Below are positions 44,223-52,675 of a DNA stretch of 64,000 nt, in pieces. How positions within the stretch are numbered: the stretch's first letter is position 1; the number at the start of each line of letters is the position of its first letter. A model generated the notes under the pieces. The model was given only the letters and a program-made list of their open reading frames with translations, was not told where the DNA came from and searched no databases. Source of the stretch: Rhodospirillaceae bacterium (GTDB lineage: Bacteria; Pseudomonadota; Alphaproteobacteria; DSM-16000; Inquilinaceae); assembly GCA_020638595.1 (NCBI GenBank), contig JACKIG010000011.1, positions 62,001 to 126,000 of the forward strand, given 5' to 3'. Made by a program: the position numbers and the translations under genes.

Positions 44223-45821
44223 TCAAGCGGCTGGCAGCTTTTCCCGTTGCAGTTTTCCGCCTTCGCTGCGCGGCAGGCGTTCCATCAGGTGCAACCGCAG
44301 GGCGATCGGCGCCCCGCCAAACCCGTCCAGCATGCCGGCAATCGCGCCCTTCAGCCGGTCTTCCAGCCGCGGATCGGGCAGGTCGCCGGCCGCCGCCACG
44401 AAGGCATGCAGTGCTGCTTCGCCGTCCGGTCCGCAGGATGCCAGCACGGCGCAGTCGGCGACGCCGCGGTGGCTCAGCAGCGTGTCCTCCAGGGTGTCGA
44501 GCGGCAGGATGCGCCCGTCCGGCAGCAGCGCGTCGTCCAGCCGGCCCAGCAGGCGCACGGCGCCCGAACCGTCGCTGACGCACAGATCCCCGGTGGCACA
44601 CCAGTCCTGCCGGGTTGCCGCCGGTCGCCCATCGTCCTGCCAGACGCGCCCGCCGCTCAACCCGCGCACATGCAGCCGGCCGGGAATGTCGATGGCATTG
44701 GGCGTGCCATCCAGGGTGAACACCGATGCCTGGTAGCCGGGCAGGGGGCGCAGCGGCCCGCCCGCCTCGCCGGCCAGGATGATGCCCCCGACTTCCGTCG
44801 CCTCCACGGCGTCGGTCAACGGCGTGCCCAGGGCGGCACCGCACAGCCCCGCCGTGGTCGGCGGCAGGCGCTCGCCGGTGGAAATCGCCTTGCGCAGGGG
44901 GGGCAGGGCGCCGGCCCTGCTGCCGGCGGCGATCAGCTGGCGATAAAGCGTCGGCGTCGTCATGCACAGGGTCGCCCGGTCCTGCGCCATCGCCCGGCGC
45001 AACGTCACGGCCGTCGGCTCGGCCGCCAGATGCACCGATGCGCCCCGCGACAGCGGTGCCAGCACCATGGCCGTCAGGCCGACCGTGGTGCAGGCCGCCA
45101 GGGTGCCGCAGACCCGGTCATCCGGCCCGAGATCCAGGAACGCCGCCGTCGCGTCGACGATTGCCGCCATATCCGCGTGGCTATGCCAGGCGGCCCGGGC
45201 CGGCCCGGCGTCCCCGGTGGCGAAGGCGATGACGCACGGGTCGCCAGCGGCCGTCGCACTGGCGTCGAATGATTTCGGCTTGCCGGCCTTGCGGGCCTCC
45301 AGCGGGTCGGGGTCGGTATCGTTGAACCCGCCGTTGAAGGTGATGATGTCGGCCAGCTGGGGCACGCGCTGGCGAACCTCTTCCACCGTGCGGCTCAGCT
45401 TGGCGTCGCACAGGCACATGCGAGCGCCCGACACCTTGGCGACCCGCGCCAGCTCACGCGCGCGCAACAGCGGGGCGGCGATCACCGCCACCGCGCCGAC
45501 CTTCACCACCGCCAGCCAGCAGGCCACGGCCATGGGCGAGCTGGCGGCATGCAGGATGATGCGGTCCCCGGGCTCGATGGTGAAATCGTAGGTCAGGACA
45601 TGGGCGATCCGGTTCGACCGCTCGTCAAGGGCGCGGTAGGTCCATTGCGATGCCTGGTCGATCAGGCAGGCCCGGTCGGCATATCCGGCATCCATCGCGT
45701 CGCGCAGGATGCGGTCGGCGATGTTCAGGGTACCGTCGCCATGGGCAGGCACGTCGGCGGGAAACGCGATGACGGCGCCGCTGGCGGACGTTCGGTCTTC
45801 GTCGAGAGCACGGGTCGACAT
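44223..45821 (-). CDS. AMP-dependent acyl-CoA synthetase (benzoate-CoA-ligase-like), degenerate P-loop
   Basis: Adenylate-forming enzyme, 532 aa from ATG 45821, resembling benzoate/2-aminobenzoate-CoA ligases. Intact motifs are A5-like VEATEVGGI, A7 CATGDLC, A8 LLGRLDDAL and the catalytic A10 lysine in GGKLQREKL. The ATP-phosphate loop A3 is unusual: about residues 201-213 read ATGDAGPARAAWH where the family has T-S-G-[ST]-T-G-x-P-K-G. The normal lysine is missing and Thr/Ser positions are replaced. The enzyme may therefore be slow, specialised or non-catalytic. The gene is upstream of livK on the same strand (161-bp gap), suggesting uptake plus activation of the same acid. Confidence 0.82.
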   Translation of the reverse strand: MSTRALDEDRTSASGAVIAFPADVPAHGDGTLNIADRILRDAMDAGYADRACLIDQASQWTYRALDERSNRIAHVLTYDFTIEPGDRIILHAASSPMAVACWLAVVKVGAVAVIAAPLLRARELARVAKVSGARMCLCDAKLSRTVEEVRQRVPQLADIITFNGGFNDTDPDPLEARKAGKPKSFDASATAAGDPCVIAFATGDAGPARAAWHSHADMAAIVDATAAFLDLGPDDRVCGTLAACTTVGLTAMVLAPLSRGASVHLAAEPTAVTLRRAMAQDRATLCMTTPTLYRQLIAAGSRAGALPPLRKAISTGERLPPTTAGLCGAALGTPLTDAVEATEVGGIILAGEAGGPLRPLPGYQASVFTLDGTPNAIDIPGRLHVRGLSGGRVWQDDGRPAATRQDWCATGDLCVSDGSGAVRLLGRLDDALLPDGRILPLDTLEDTLLSHRGVADCAVLASCGPDGEAALHAFVAAAGDLPDPRLEDRLKGAIAGMLDGFGGAPIALRLHLMERLPRSEGGKLQREKLPAA

Positions 45822-46129
45822 GGCCGCATGTCTCCGGCGAGGCTCGACCGCGTGTCGGCTCCGGCACGATCGGCACGGCTGCGCAATGCATGCCGTGCGA
45901 CCCCCCCTCGGCCGGCATTCTCTGGCCGGCGACGCAATATTGGCGCTATTCCCCCGGTCCAAGGGCGCCGACCGGCATCCTTGAAACCACTTTGAGGCTA
46001 ACGGCCGTTGCCGAAATGTGGCAAGGACAAATTGCAACGGCCGCGGCGGGGCGATGCCTGCATCGGCCGACCCGTTGCGTGCCCCCCGGGGGGACCGAAC
46101 GGGACGCCCGGCGCAACCGGAAGGGTGCG
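45822..46129. promoter_or_regulatory. CoA-ligase/Crp-Fnr divergent control region
   Basis: A 308-bp region between divergent genes. A candidate dimer site is TTGCC (46008-46012) and GGCAA (46020-46024), arms separated by 7 bp, with a further TTGCAAC at about 46032-46038. It is not a canonical FNR (TTGAT-N4-ATCAA) or CRP (TGTGA-N6-TCACA) site. I see no coding frame that fits. Confidence 0.3.
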
Positions 46130-46834
46130 ATGCCGACCTTCGACAAGAAGCAGCTGATCGCCACCAACTACCTGTTCCAGGACCTGGATCCGGCGGTGCT
46201 GGACCAGATCGTGGACCTTGGGGTGACGCGCAAGCTGGGCGACGGCGAAATCCTGTTCCAGAAGGGCGACGACGGCGACGCGCTGTTCGGCGTGCTGTCC
46301 GGCAAGGTGCGGATCGTCACCGGCTCGCCCGGCGGCAAGGAGGTGCTGCTGAACATCATGGAACCGGGGGAGGTGTTCGGCGAGATCGCGCTGTTGGACG
46401 GGCTGCCGCGCACGGCCGACGCCGTCGCCATGGGGGTGACGGAATTGATGGTGATCCGCCGCGGCCAGTTCACCGACCTGCTGGAGCGCCAGCCGCGCCT
46501 GGCGGTGCACCTGCTGCAACTGGTGTGCGCACGCCTGCGCTGGGTCAGCGAGCGGATCGAGGACGTGGCCTTCCTGGCACTGCCGGCGCGGCTGGCCAAG
46601 CGGCTGCTCGGCCTGGCCGACCTCTACGGCGAGCCCAGCGATCTGGGCACCCGCATCGCCCTGCCGATCTCGCAGAGCGAGCTGGGCCAGCTGATGGGCA
46701 CCAGCCGCGAGAGCATCAACAAGCACCTGCAATCCTGGCGCCGGCAGGGCTGGATCGAACTGGAACGCCGCCACGTCACCATCCGCGACGCCGACCGCCT
46801 GCGCGAGGTGGTGGACGGCAATCTGGAGGCGTGA
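46130..46834 (+). CDS. Crp/Fnr-family transcriptional regulator
   Basis: A 234-aa regulator from ATG 46130. The cNMP-binding-like beta barrel covers about residues 15-130 (KLGDGEILFQKGDDGDALFGVLSGKV, GEVFGEIALLDGLPRTADAVA). The phrase GEIALLDGLPRTADA resembles the phosphate-binding cassette of cAMP-type proteins, and the protein has no N-terminal Cys cluster for an FNR-type Fe-S centre. The HTH_Crp domain is near residues 150-220 (SQSELGQLMGTSRESINKHLQSW). Divergence from the CoA ligase makes that operon the likely target. Confidence 0.93.
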   Translation: MPTFDKKQLIATNYLFQDLDPAVLDQIVDLGVTRKLGDGEILFQKGDDGDALFGVLSGKVRIVTGSPGGKEVLLNIMEPGEVFGEIALLDGLPRTADAVAMGVTELMVIRRGQFTDLLERQPRLAVHLLQLVCARLRWVSERIEDVAFLALPARLAKRLLGLADLYGEPSDLGTRIALPISQSELGQLMGTSRESINKHLQSWRRQGWIELERRHVTIRDADRLREVVDGNLEA

Positions 46835-46917
46835 GGGGGCCGGGGCCCGGCACAGTCGGCCGCAGGACGCGCCCGGCGGCCTTCGCAGCCGTCGGGGTGC
46901 ATCCCGTCTCGTGTGTG

Positions 46918-47406
46918 CTATTGCGCGTCGGCGGACGCGGCCGCTTCGATCCTGGCGATGTCGATCTTCTTCATCGTCATCATGGCGTCCATTGCGCGTT
47001 TGGCCTTGGCGCGGTCCGGGTCGGTCGTCAGATCCAGCAGCCGCTTCGGCGTGATCTGCCAGGAGTGGCCCCAGCGGTCCTTGCACCAGCCGCATGCGCT
47101 CTCCTTGCCGCCGCCGCCGACGATCGCGTTCCAATAGCGATCGGTCTCTTCCTGGTTTTCGGTCAGCACCATGAAGCTGACGGCCTCGTTCGGCGTGAAG
47201 ACAGGGCCGCCGTTGAGGCCCACGAACCGCTGGCCGAGCACGGTGAACTCGACGGTCAGCTCATCGCCTTCCTTGCCGCCGGGATAGGCCGACGGGGCAG
47301 CATTCACCCGGTCCACACGGCTGTCGGGAAAGGTGGCCGCATAGAACGCGGCCGCCTTGCCGGCTTCGCCGTGATCGAACCACAGGCAGGGAACAAGGGT
47401 GGTCAT
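46918..47406 (-). CDS. VOC-fold (PhnB/3-demethylubiquinone-methyltransferase-like) protein
   Basis: A 162-aa protein of the glyoxalase/VOC superfamily in the PF06983 group. It reads MTTLVPCLWFDHGEAGKAAAFY, then GQRFVGLNGGPVFTPNEAVSF and CGWCKDRWGHSWQITPKRL. Despite the historic family name, these are probably not methyltransferases. It is the last gene of the TetR-SRPBCC-VOC operon. Function is unknown; such pairs are often called stress- or xenobiotic-related, without proof. Confidence 0.9.
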   Translation of the reverse strand: MTTLVPCLWFDHGEAGKAAAFYAATFPDSRVDRVNAAPSAYPGGKEGDELTVEFTVLGQRFVGLNGGPVFTPNEAVSFMVLTENQEETDRYWNAIVGGGGKESACGWCKDRWGHSWQITPKRLLDLTTDPDRAKAKRAMDAMMTMKKIDIARIEAAASADAQ

Positions 47407-47467
47407 CTCCGATCTCCACAGCTGTTGGGGCCCGGCTTCTTGTGGCCTTGGCGGCCCGTTGCGGGCG

Positions 47468-47911
47468 CTACTGGTTGATTTCAGGTTCGACGAGGCGTGC
47501 GAGTTTCTGCAGGCAGTCCTGCCAGCCGAGGTAGCAGGCCTCCGTCGGGATCACGTCCGGCACGCCCTGTTGTTCGATCGTCATGTCGGTGCCGACCGAT
47601 ACGGCCTGCAACGTCACGGTGACTTTCATTTCGCCCGGCAGGTTGGGGTCGTCGAATTCGTCCGTGTAGACAAGCCGCTGGCCCGCAACGACCTCGAGAT
47701 AGGTTCCCCCAAAGGCGTGGCTGGTGCCGGTCGTGAAGTTGCGGAACGACATCCTGTGCCGGCCGCCGGCCCTGGCGTCCAATTCATGGACGGTACAGAC
47801 GAATCCGAAGGGCGGAATCCAGCTGGCGATTGCGTCCGGTTCAACGAATGCCCGGTAGACCTTTTCGGGCTTGGCGGCGATGACGCGATGCAAGCGGATG
47901 GTATTCGGCAT
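47468..47911 (-). CDS. SRPBCC (AHSA1-like) domain protein
   Basis: A 147-aa START/Bet v1-like protein of the Aha1-C family. Typical phrases are IRLHRVIAAKPEKVYRAFVE, SWIPPFGFVCTVHELD and the C-terminal YLGWQDCLQKLARLVEPEI. The fold has a hydrophobic cavity, so binding of a small lipid-like or aromatic molecule is likely. It starts 1 bp after the TetR stop codon and is cotranscribed with it. It may bind or modify the inducer of the TetR protein (inference). Confidence 0.91.
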   Translation of the reverse strand: MPNTIRLHRVIAAKPEKVYRAFVEPDAIASWIPPFGFVCTVHELDARAGGRHRMSFRNFTTGTSHAFGGTYLEVVAGQRLVYTDEFDDPNLPGEMKVTVTLQAVSVGTDMTIEQQGVPDVIPTEACYLGWQDCLQKLARLVEPEINQ

Positions 47912-47912
47912 G

Positions 47913-48551
47913 TCACTGTCCTTTCCTGTTGCGGGTGGCGCTTCCGTCGCGGCGGAACAGCAGTGTCAGGTACCGTGTGAGATGATCGATGCTGTCGGCG
48001 GCGACCGCCGCGCCGCCCTTGGCCTTGGCGAGGATGAATGCGCCCTGGAGAACGGCCTGGGTGTGCAGCGCCAGCGAGCGGGCGGTCCAATCGGGTGACA
48101 TGCCCCGATCACGCATCGCCGCCGCGATATCGTCTTCCAGCGTCCGGGCGTGGCCGGTGATGCTGCGCGCGCAGGCATCGCGAATGGCCGGAACGGTTTC
48201 GTAGGTTTCCTGCACCATGGTGCCGGCGAGACACGTGAACTCGGGCACGCGGCCTTGCAGCAGTGCCTTGCGGAAATCGACATAGCCGAGGATGCGGTCG
48301 AGCGGGTCGGCGTGATCGTGATACGCAGCCCCGGCGAACAGCGCACCGGTCATGTCCGACCAGTGCTCCGCAGCGGCGACGCCGAGATCGTCCTTGCTGC
48401 GGAAGTGATGGAAGAACGCACCCTTGGTGACGCCCGCTGCCGCACATAGCTCGTCCACCGTGGTGGCCGAATAGCCTTTGGTGCGGATGATCGACAATGC
48501 GGCATCCAGCAGTTTCGCGCGGGCATCGGGTTTCGCAGCTCGGGCAGGCAT
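47913..48551 (-). CDS. TetR/AcrR-family repressor
   Basis: A 212-aa repressor. The HTH (about residues 10-55) reads DARAKLLDAALSIIRTKGYS and GVTKGAFFHHFRSKDDLG. The C-terminal domain is of the TetR_C LigA-binding/YcdC-like type. I chose ATG 48551: GGAGAG lies just upstream and the predicted transcription start from the TTGACA/TATGTT promoter falls around 48564, which leaves too little leader for ATG 48563. A 28-bp perfect palindrome overlaps that promoter, so the protein almost certainly represses its own operon with the SRPBCC and VOC genes. Confidence 0.94.
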   Translation of the reverse strand: MPARAAKPDARAKLLDAALSIIRTKGYSATTVDELCAAAGVTKGAFFHHFRSKDDLGVAAAEHWSDMTGALFAGAAYHDHADPLDRILGYVDFRKALLQGRVPEFTCLAGTMVQETYETVPAIRDACARSITGHARTLEDDIAAAMRDRGMSPDWTARSLALHTQAVLQGAFILAKAKGGAAVAADSIDHLTRYLTLLFRRDGSATRNRKGQ

Positions 48552-48568
48552 GCCGCTCTCCATGGCGA

Positions 48569-48599
48569 ACAACATACCGACCAGTCGGTATGTTGTCAA
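48569..48599 (-). promoter_or_regulatory. TetR operator overlapping its own promoter
   Basis: Arms ACAACATACCGAC (48569-48581) and GTCGGTATGTTGT (48584-48596) form a perfect 13-bp inverted repeat around CA. On the minus strand TTGACA (48594-48599) and TATGTT (48571-48576) lie 17 bp apart, so the operator fills the promoter spacer and covers both hexamers. This is a textbook autorepression layout. Confidence 0.88.
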
Positions 48600-48725
48600 G
48601 AAATCGTTAGATAGGTCAGCAAGTGCACCAACGCGGGGATGACCGGATCGATGGCCCCGCCGGACGACCGCCGGCGTGGCCCGGTCCCGTGTACCTTTGC
48701 CGCGCGGTGTTGCGGGGGATGGCAC

Positions 48726-49478
48726 CTACCGGCCAGGGGAGTCTGCCGATCCTTCCACGACCAGCTGCACGCGGTCGCTGGCGAAGCGGCTGAGGCCGTA
48801 GCTGATGGCGGTGCCGTCGGGGGCGGCGTCCACGGCCTCCGTCACCAGGACCGGCCGCGATCGCGGCTGGTGGAGGTAGCGCGCTTCCTCGCCGGTCGGC
48901 AGGCGGGCCGTGATGCGGGTGATGCGGCGGTGATAGTCCTCGATCCCGTAATGGCGGAGCGTGTCGGTGATCGATGCGGACGCCTGGTAATGCGCGGCGA
49001 TGCCGGGAAACCGGGCGGATGAGAAATAGTGGGCGCTGAGGCACATGCGCTCGCTGTCGGCTTCGCCCACCGTTTCCAGCACCGTCACGGCCTCGCCGCG
49101 GCGGATGCCCAGCGCCTCCGCCACCGCCGGGTCGGCCGGGACCTCCAGGCTGCGCAGCAGCCGGCGCGTCGGCGTGCGGCTCTGGCGCGAAAGGTTCTCG
49201 CTGAAGCGCACCCGGCGGCCCAGCGCATAGTCGATGATGTCGTCCTGCACGAAGCTGCCGCGGCCCTGTTCGATGCGGATCAGCCCGCGTTCCTGCAGGC
49301 CGGCGAGGGCACGGCGGATTGTGTGCCGGTTGACGTCGAAACGGGCCACCAGCTCCTGCTCCGTCGGCAGCTGGATGTCCGTGCCGGGCGGGCGCTCGGC
49401 GATCTCGCCCTCAAGGATCTGTTCGATCTGGCGCCACAGCGAGACGCCCTGGCCCCTGGAAAGCTCCATTGCGCTCAT
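48726..49478 (-). CDS. phnF: PhnF-type GntR/HutC regulator of phosphonate genes
   Basis: A 250-aa regulator from ATG 49478. The winged HTH (about 10-75) reads SLWRQIEQILEGEI, LPTEQELVARFDVNRHTIRRAL and GRGSFVQ. The UTRA effector domain covers about 90-245 (ISYGLSRFASDRVQLVVE). It is transcribed away from phnG, the standard position for PhnF, and most likely represses phnGHIJKL until phosphonate or phosphate limitation signals. ATG 49469 is an alternative start. Confidence 0.92.
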   Translation of the reverse strand: MSAMELSRGQGVSLWRQIEQILEGEIAERPPGTDIQLPTEQELVARFDVNRHTIRRALAGLQERGLIRIEQGRGSFVQDDIIDYALGRRVRFSENLSRQSRTPTRRLLRSLEVPADPAVAEALGIRRGEAVTVLETVGEADSERMCLSAHYFSSARFPGIAAHYQASASITDTLRHYGIEDYHRRITRITARLPTGEEARYLHQPRSRPVLVTEAVDAAPDGTAISYGLSRFASDRVQLVVEGSADSPGR

Positions 49479-49558
49479 GTCCCGCCGCAAAAGCTTCACA
49501 CGACCGCGCTTGGCATGTCTGCGGATGGGTCGTATCATGCCGCCAAGTTGATGCGGAT

Positions 49559-49584
49559 GTCTAGACGAATTTCCAAGTCGTCTA
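49559..49584. promoter_or_regulatory. Candidate PhnF operator
   Basis: Between phnF and phnG lies the 8-bp palindrome GTCTAGAC (49559-49566) and an overlapping inverted repeat TAGACGA (49562-49568) with TCGTCTA (49578-49584), spacer 9. GT-N4-AC cores are typical for HutC-type GntR proteins. The site is 32-57 bp before the phnG start, where a repressor would act. Confidence 0.55.
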
Positions 49585-49615
49585 TCTCCGCTGCCCGAGA
49601 CGATGGAGGCGGGGG

Positions 49616-50095
49616 ATGCCAACGGCGGCGCCCTCTCGCGATGGTCCTGAGCCTGCGGCGATCCACGCGCGCCAGCGCTGGATGTCGGTGCTCGCCAAGG
49701 CGCCGGCCGAGGCGGTGGAGCGCGCCTGGCGCGATCTTCGGCCGCCCCCGGGTTACGACCTGCTGCGGCCTGCGGAAACCGGCCTGGCCATGATCCAGGC
49801 CCGCATGGGCGGCAGCGGGCGGCCCTTCCACCTGGGTGAGATGACGATGACGCGCTGCGCGGTGCGCCTTGCCGACGGCACCACCGGCTTTTCCCACATC
49901 GCCGGGCGCGATCGCCGCAAGGCGGAACTGGCGGCGGCGTTCGATGCGCTGCTGCAACGGCCGGCCGATCAGGCCCGGCTTCTGGCCGACGTGATCGCCC
50001 CGATGGAACGGGCGCTCTTGGCCCGCAAGCAGGCGACGGCGGACAAGGTCGCGGCCACCAAGGTCGAATTCTTCACGCTGGCGCGCGGGGACTGA
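49616..50095 (+). CDS. phnG: Phosphonate C-P lyase subunit PhnG
   Basis: A 159-aa subunit of the PhnGHIJ core complex, which with PhnI attaches phosphonate to the ribose C1 of ATP. It begins about 16 residues later in typical homologues (ARQRWMSVLAKAP). Conserved parts are RPAETGLAMIQARMGG, FHLGEMTMTRCAVRL and GFSHIAGRDRRKAELAA. A strong GGAGG precedes ATG 49616. It is the first gene of the operon, 4 bp before phnH. Confidence 0.95.
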   Translation: MPTAAPSRDGPEPAAIHARQRWMSVLAKAPAEAVERAWRDLRPPPGYDLLRPAETGLAMIQARMGGSGRPFHLGEMTMTRCAVRLADGTTGFSHIAGRDRRKAELAAAFDALLQRPADQARLLADVIAPMERALLARKQATADKVAATKVEFFTLARGD

Positions 50096-50099
50096 CGGC

Positions 50100-50702
50100 A
50101 TGTCCGGACCGCTTTCGCCGCCGGGGCTTGGCGCCGGCTTCGCCGATCCGGTTGGCGACGCGCAGCGTAGCTTCCGCCGGATCATGGATGCCATGGCCCG
50201 GCCGGGAACGGTGGTGGAGGTGGGCGGCGCGGTGATGCCGCCCGCGCCGCTGATGCCGGCGACGGCGGCTGTCCTGCTGACGCTGGCCGACCTGGACACG
50301 CCCCTCTGGCTGGACCCGATTTCGGCCGATGCCGCCGGCTACGTCGCCTTCCATTGCGGCTGCACGGTGGTGCCGGCGCCGGAACAGGCGGTGTTCGGTG
50401 TCTTCGCCGATGGCCGCCGCCTGGACGGGCTGGGCCGCTTCGCGGTGGGGGAGGCGGACTATCCCGACCGCGCGGCCACCGTCGTCATCCAGGTGGCGGG
50501 GCTGGGCACCACCGGGGGACGGCGCCTGTCGGGGCCGGGCATCGATGGGGAGGCCCGGCTGGCGGTCGATGGCCTGGATGACGGCTTCTGGGCGTTCCAG
50601 GCCGGCAACCGCCTGCTGTTCCCGCTGGGCATCGATGTGGTGCTGGCCTGCGGCCATCGCCTGGCGGCCCTGCCGCGGTCCGTTACCGTGCGGGAGGCGT
50701 GA
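50100..50702 (+). CDS. phnH: Phosphonate C-P lyase subunit PhnH
   Basis: A 200-aa subunit of the C-P lyase core complex with a PLP-transferase-like fold but no PLP lysine. Family stretches are GDAQRSFRRIMDAMARPGTV near the start, LADLDTPLWLD and PGIDGEARLAVDGLDDGFW. It lies between phnG and phnI with gaps of 4 bp each and has standard length. Confidence 0.95.
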   Translation: MSGPLSPPGLGAGFADPVGDAQRSFRRIMDAMARPGTVVEVGGAVMPPAPLMPATAAVLLTLADLDTPLWLDPISADAAGYVAFHCGCTVVPAPEQAVFGVFADGRRLDGLGRFAVGEADYPDRAATVVIQVAGLGTTGGRRLSGPGIDGEARLAVDGLDDGFWAFQAGNRLLFPLGIDVVLACGHRLAALPRSVTVREA

Positions 50703-50706
50703 GGCG

Positions 50707-51804
50707 ATGTATGTGGCGGTGAAGGGCGGCGAGCGGGCGATCGACAACGCCCACCGCCTGCTGGCCGAAGCCCGGCGCGGCGATCCGGCGACGCCGGAGC
50801 TGTCGCTGGACCAGATCGACCAGCAACTGGCCCTGGCGGTCGACCGCGTGATGACGGAGGGGTCCGTCTACGACCGTGAGTTGGCGGCGCTTGCCGTCAA
50901 GCAGGCGCGCGGCGACCTGATCGAAGCGATCTTCCTGTTGCGCGCCTACCGTACGACCTTGCCCCGCCTGGCTGTCACCTGCCCGGTCGATACGGCCCGC
51001 ATGTCCGTCCGCCGGCGTATCTCGGCCACCTTCAAGGACCTGCCGGGCGGCCAGGTGCTGGGGCCGACCTTCGACTACACCCACCGGCTGCTCGACTTCT
51101 CCTTAGCCGCGGGCGGGGGGGTGGAACCGGTCGACACCCCGCCGGGCGCGCCAACCGCCCCGACAGCGACGCCGAAGGTGGCATCGCTGCTGGCATCCGA
51201 AGGGCTGATCGAAGCCGATGACGCCGATCCGGCGGCGGGGCCGGCCGGCGACCTGACACGCCAACCCCTGACCTTTCCGGCCGGCCGCGAGGTCCGCCTG
51301 CAGAACCTGGCCCGCGGCGACGAGGGCTTCCTGCTGTCGCTGGCCTATTCCACCCAGCGGGGATATGGCCGCTCCCACCCCTTTGCCGGCGAGATCCGCA
51401 TGGGCGAGGTCGCCATCGAGATCGTGCCGCCCGAGCTGGGCTTCCCCGTGGAGATCGGGGAGATCACGCTGAGCGAATGCGAGATGGTCAACCAGTTCAA
51501 GGGATCCAGGACCGAACCGCCGCAGTTCACCCGCGGCTATGGCCTGAGCTTCGGCGAGGCGGAGCGCAAGGCCATGGCCATGGCGCTGGTCGACCGGTCG
51601 TTGCGCGCCGCCGAATTGGGGGAGGAGGCGACGGCCCCGGCCCAGGATGGCGAGTTCGTGCTGATGCACAGCGACAATGTCGAGGCATCGGGCTTCCTGC
51701 AGCACCTGAAGCTGCCGCACTACGTCGATTTCCAGGCCGAACTGGTGATGGTGCGGCAGATGCGCCACGACGCGATGGCCGCCGCGGAGCCGGGCGATGG
51801 CTGA
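50707..51804 (+). CDS. phnI: Phosphonate C-P lyase subunit PhnI (nucleosidase)
   Basis: A 365-aa catalytic subunit that releases adenine from ATP/GTP and couples phosphonate to ribose-triphosphate. It starts MYVAVKGGERAIDNAHRLLA. Conserved blocks are QIDQQLALAVDRVMTEGS, LAYSTQRGYGRSHPFAGE and GYGLSFGEAERKAMAMALVD. The Ala/Pro-rich middle (about 135-180) is a poorly conserved linker. It overlaps phnJ by 8 bp. Confidence 0.96.
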   Translation: MYVAVKGGERAIDNAHRLLAEARRGDPATPELSLDQIDQQLALAVDRVMTEGSVYDRELAALAVKQARGDLIEAIFLLRAYRTTLPRLAVTCPVDTARMSVRRRISATFKDLPGGQVLGPTFDYTHRLLDFSLAAGGGVEPVDTPPGAPTAPTATPKVASLLASEGLIEADDADPAAGPAGDLTRQPLTFPAGREVRLQNLARGDEGFLLSLAYSTQRGYGRSHPFAGEIRMGEVAIEIVPPELGFPVEIGEITLSECEMVNQFKGSRTEPPQFTRGYGLSFGEAERKAMAMALVDRSLRAAELGEEATAPAQDGEFVLMHSDNVEASGFLQHLKLPHYVDFQAELVMVRQMRHDAMAAAEPGDG

Positions 51805-52675
51805 AGCGGCCACACCCGTGCTGGACGGCTACAACTTCGCCTATCTGGACGAACAGACGAAGCGGATGATCCGCCGCGCGCTGCTGAAGGCCATCGCCGT
51901 GCCCGGCTATCAGGTGCCCTTCGCCAGCCGCGAAATGCCGCTGCCCTTCGGGTGGGGGACGGGGGGCATCCAGGTGACGGCCTCCATCATCGGCCGGGAC
52001 GACACCTTGAAGGTGATCGACCAGGGGGCGGACGACACGACCAATGCCGTGTCGATCCGCCGGTTCTTCGCCCGGACGGCCGGGGTGGCGACGACCACCC
52101 GTACGCCCGAAGCGACGGTCATCCAGACCCGCCACCGCATCCCCGAGACGCCGCTGGCGGCCGGGCAGATCATCGTCTACCAGGTGCCGATCCCCGAGCC
52201 GCTGCGCTGGCTGGAGGCGCGCGAGACCGAAACCCGGCGCATGCATGGCCTGGCCGACTACGGCGTCATGCACGTCAAGCTGTACGAGGATATCGCCCAG
52301 CACGGGCGGATCGCCACGGGCTACGACTATCCGGTGCAGGTGGCCGGGCGCTACATCATGGCGCCGTCGCCGATCCCCAAATTCGACAATCCGAAGATGG
52401 ACCGCTCGCCGGCCTTGCAGCTGTTCGGCGCGGGGCGCGAGAAGCGCATCTATGCCATCCCGCCGCATACGCCGGTCAAGAGCCTCGATTTCGAGGACCA
52501 CCCCTTTGCGGTGGAACGCTGGACCCGGCGCTGCGGGCTGTGCGGCGCGGGCGACAGCTACCTGGACGAGGTCGTGCTGGACGATGCCGGCGGGCGGATG
52601 TTCGTCTGTTCCGATACGGACTATTGCGCCGGGCGCCGGGCGGATGGCCACACGGGCGAGGATGCGGGCGAATGA
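51797..52675 (+). CDS. phnJ: Alpha-D-ribose-1-methylphosphonate-5-phosphate C-P lyase PhnJ
   Basis: The radical-SAM enzyme that breaks the carbon-phosphorus bond, 292 aa. Its four cysteines are Cys246, Cys249, Cys271 and Cys277 in the C-terminal region CGLCGAGDSYLDE and MFVCSDTDYC, with the same C-x2-C-x21-C-x5-C spacing as the E. coli enzyme. The N-terminal GYNFAYLDEQTKRMIRRALLK is typical. All known catalytic residues appear intact, so the enzyme should work. It overlaps phnI by 8 bp and phnK by 4 bp. Confidence 0.97.
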   Translation: MAEAATPVLDGYNFAYLDEQTKRMIRRALLKAIAVPGYQVPFASREMPLPFGWGTGGIQVTASIIGRDDTLKVIDQGADDTTNAVSIRRFFARTAGVATTTRTPEATVIQTRHRIPETPLAAGQIIVYQVPIPEPLRWLEARETETRRMHGLADYGVMHVKLYEDIAQHGRIATGYDYPVQVAGRYIMAPSPIPKFDNPKMDRSPALQLFGAGREKRIYAIPPHTPVKSLDFEDHPFAVERWTRRCGLCGAGDSYLDEVVLDDAGGRMFVCSDTDYCAGRRADGHTGEDAGE

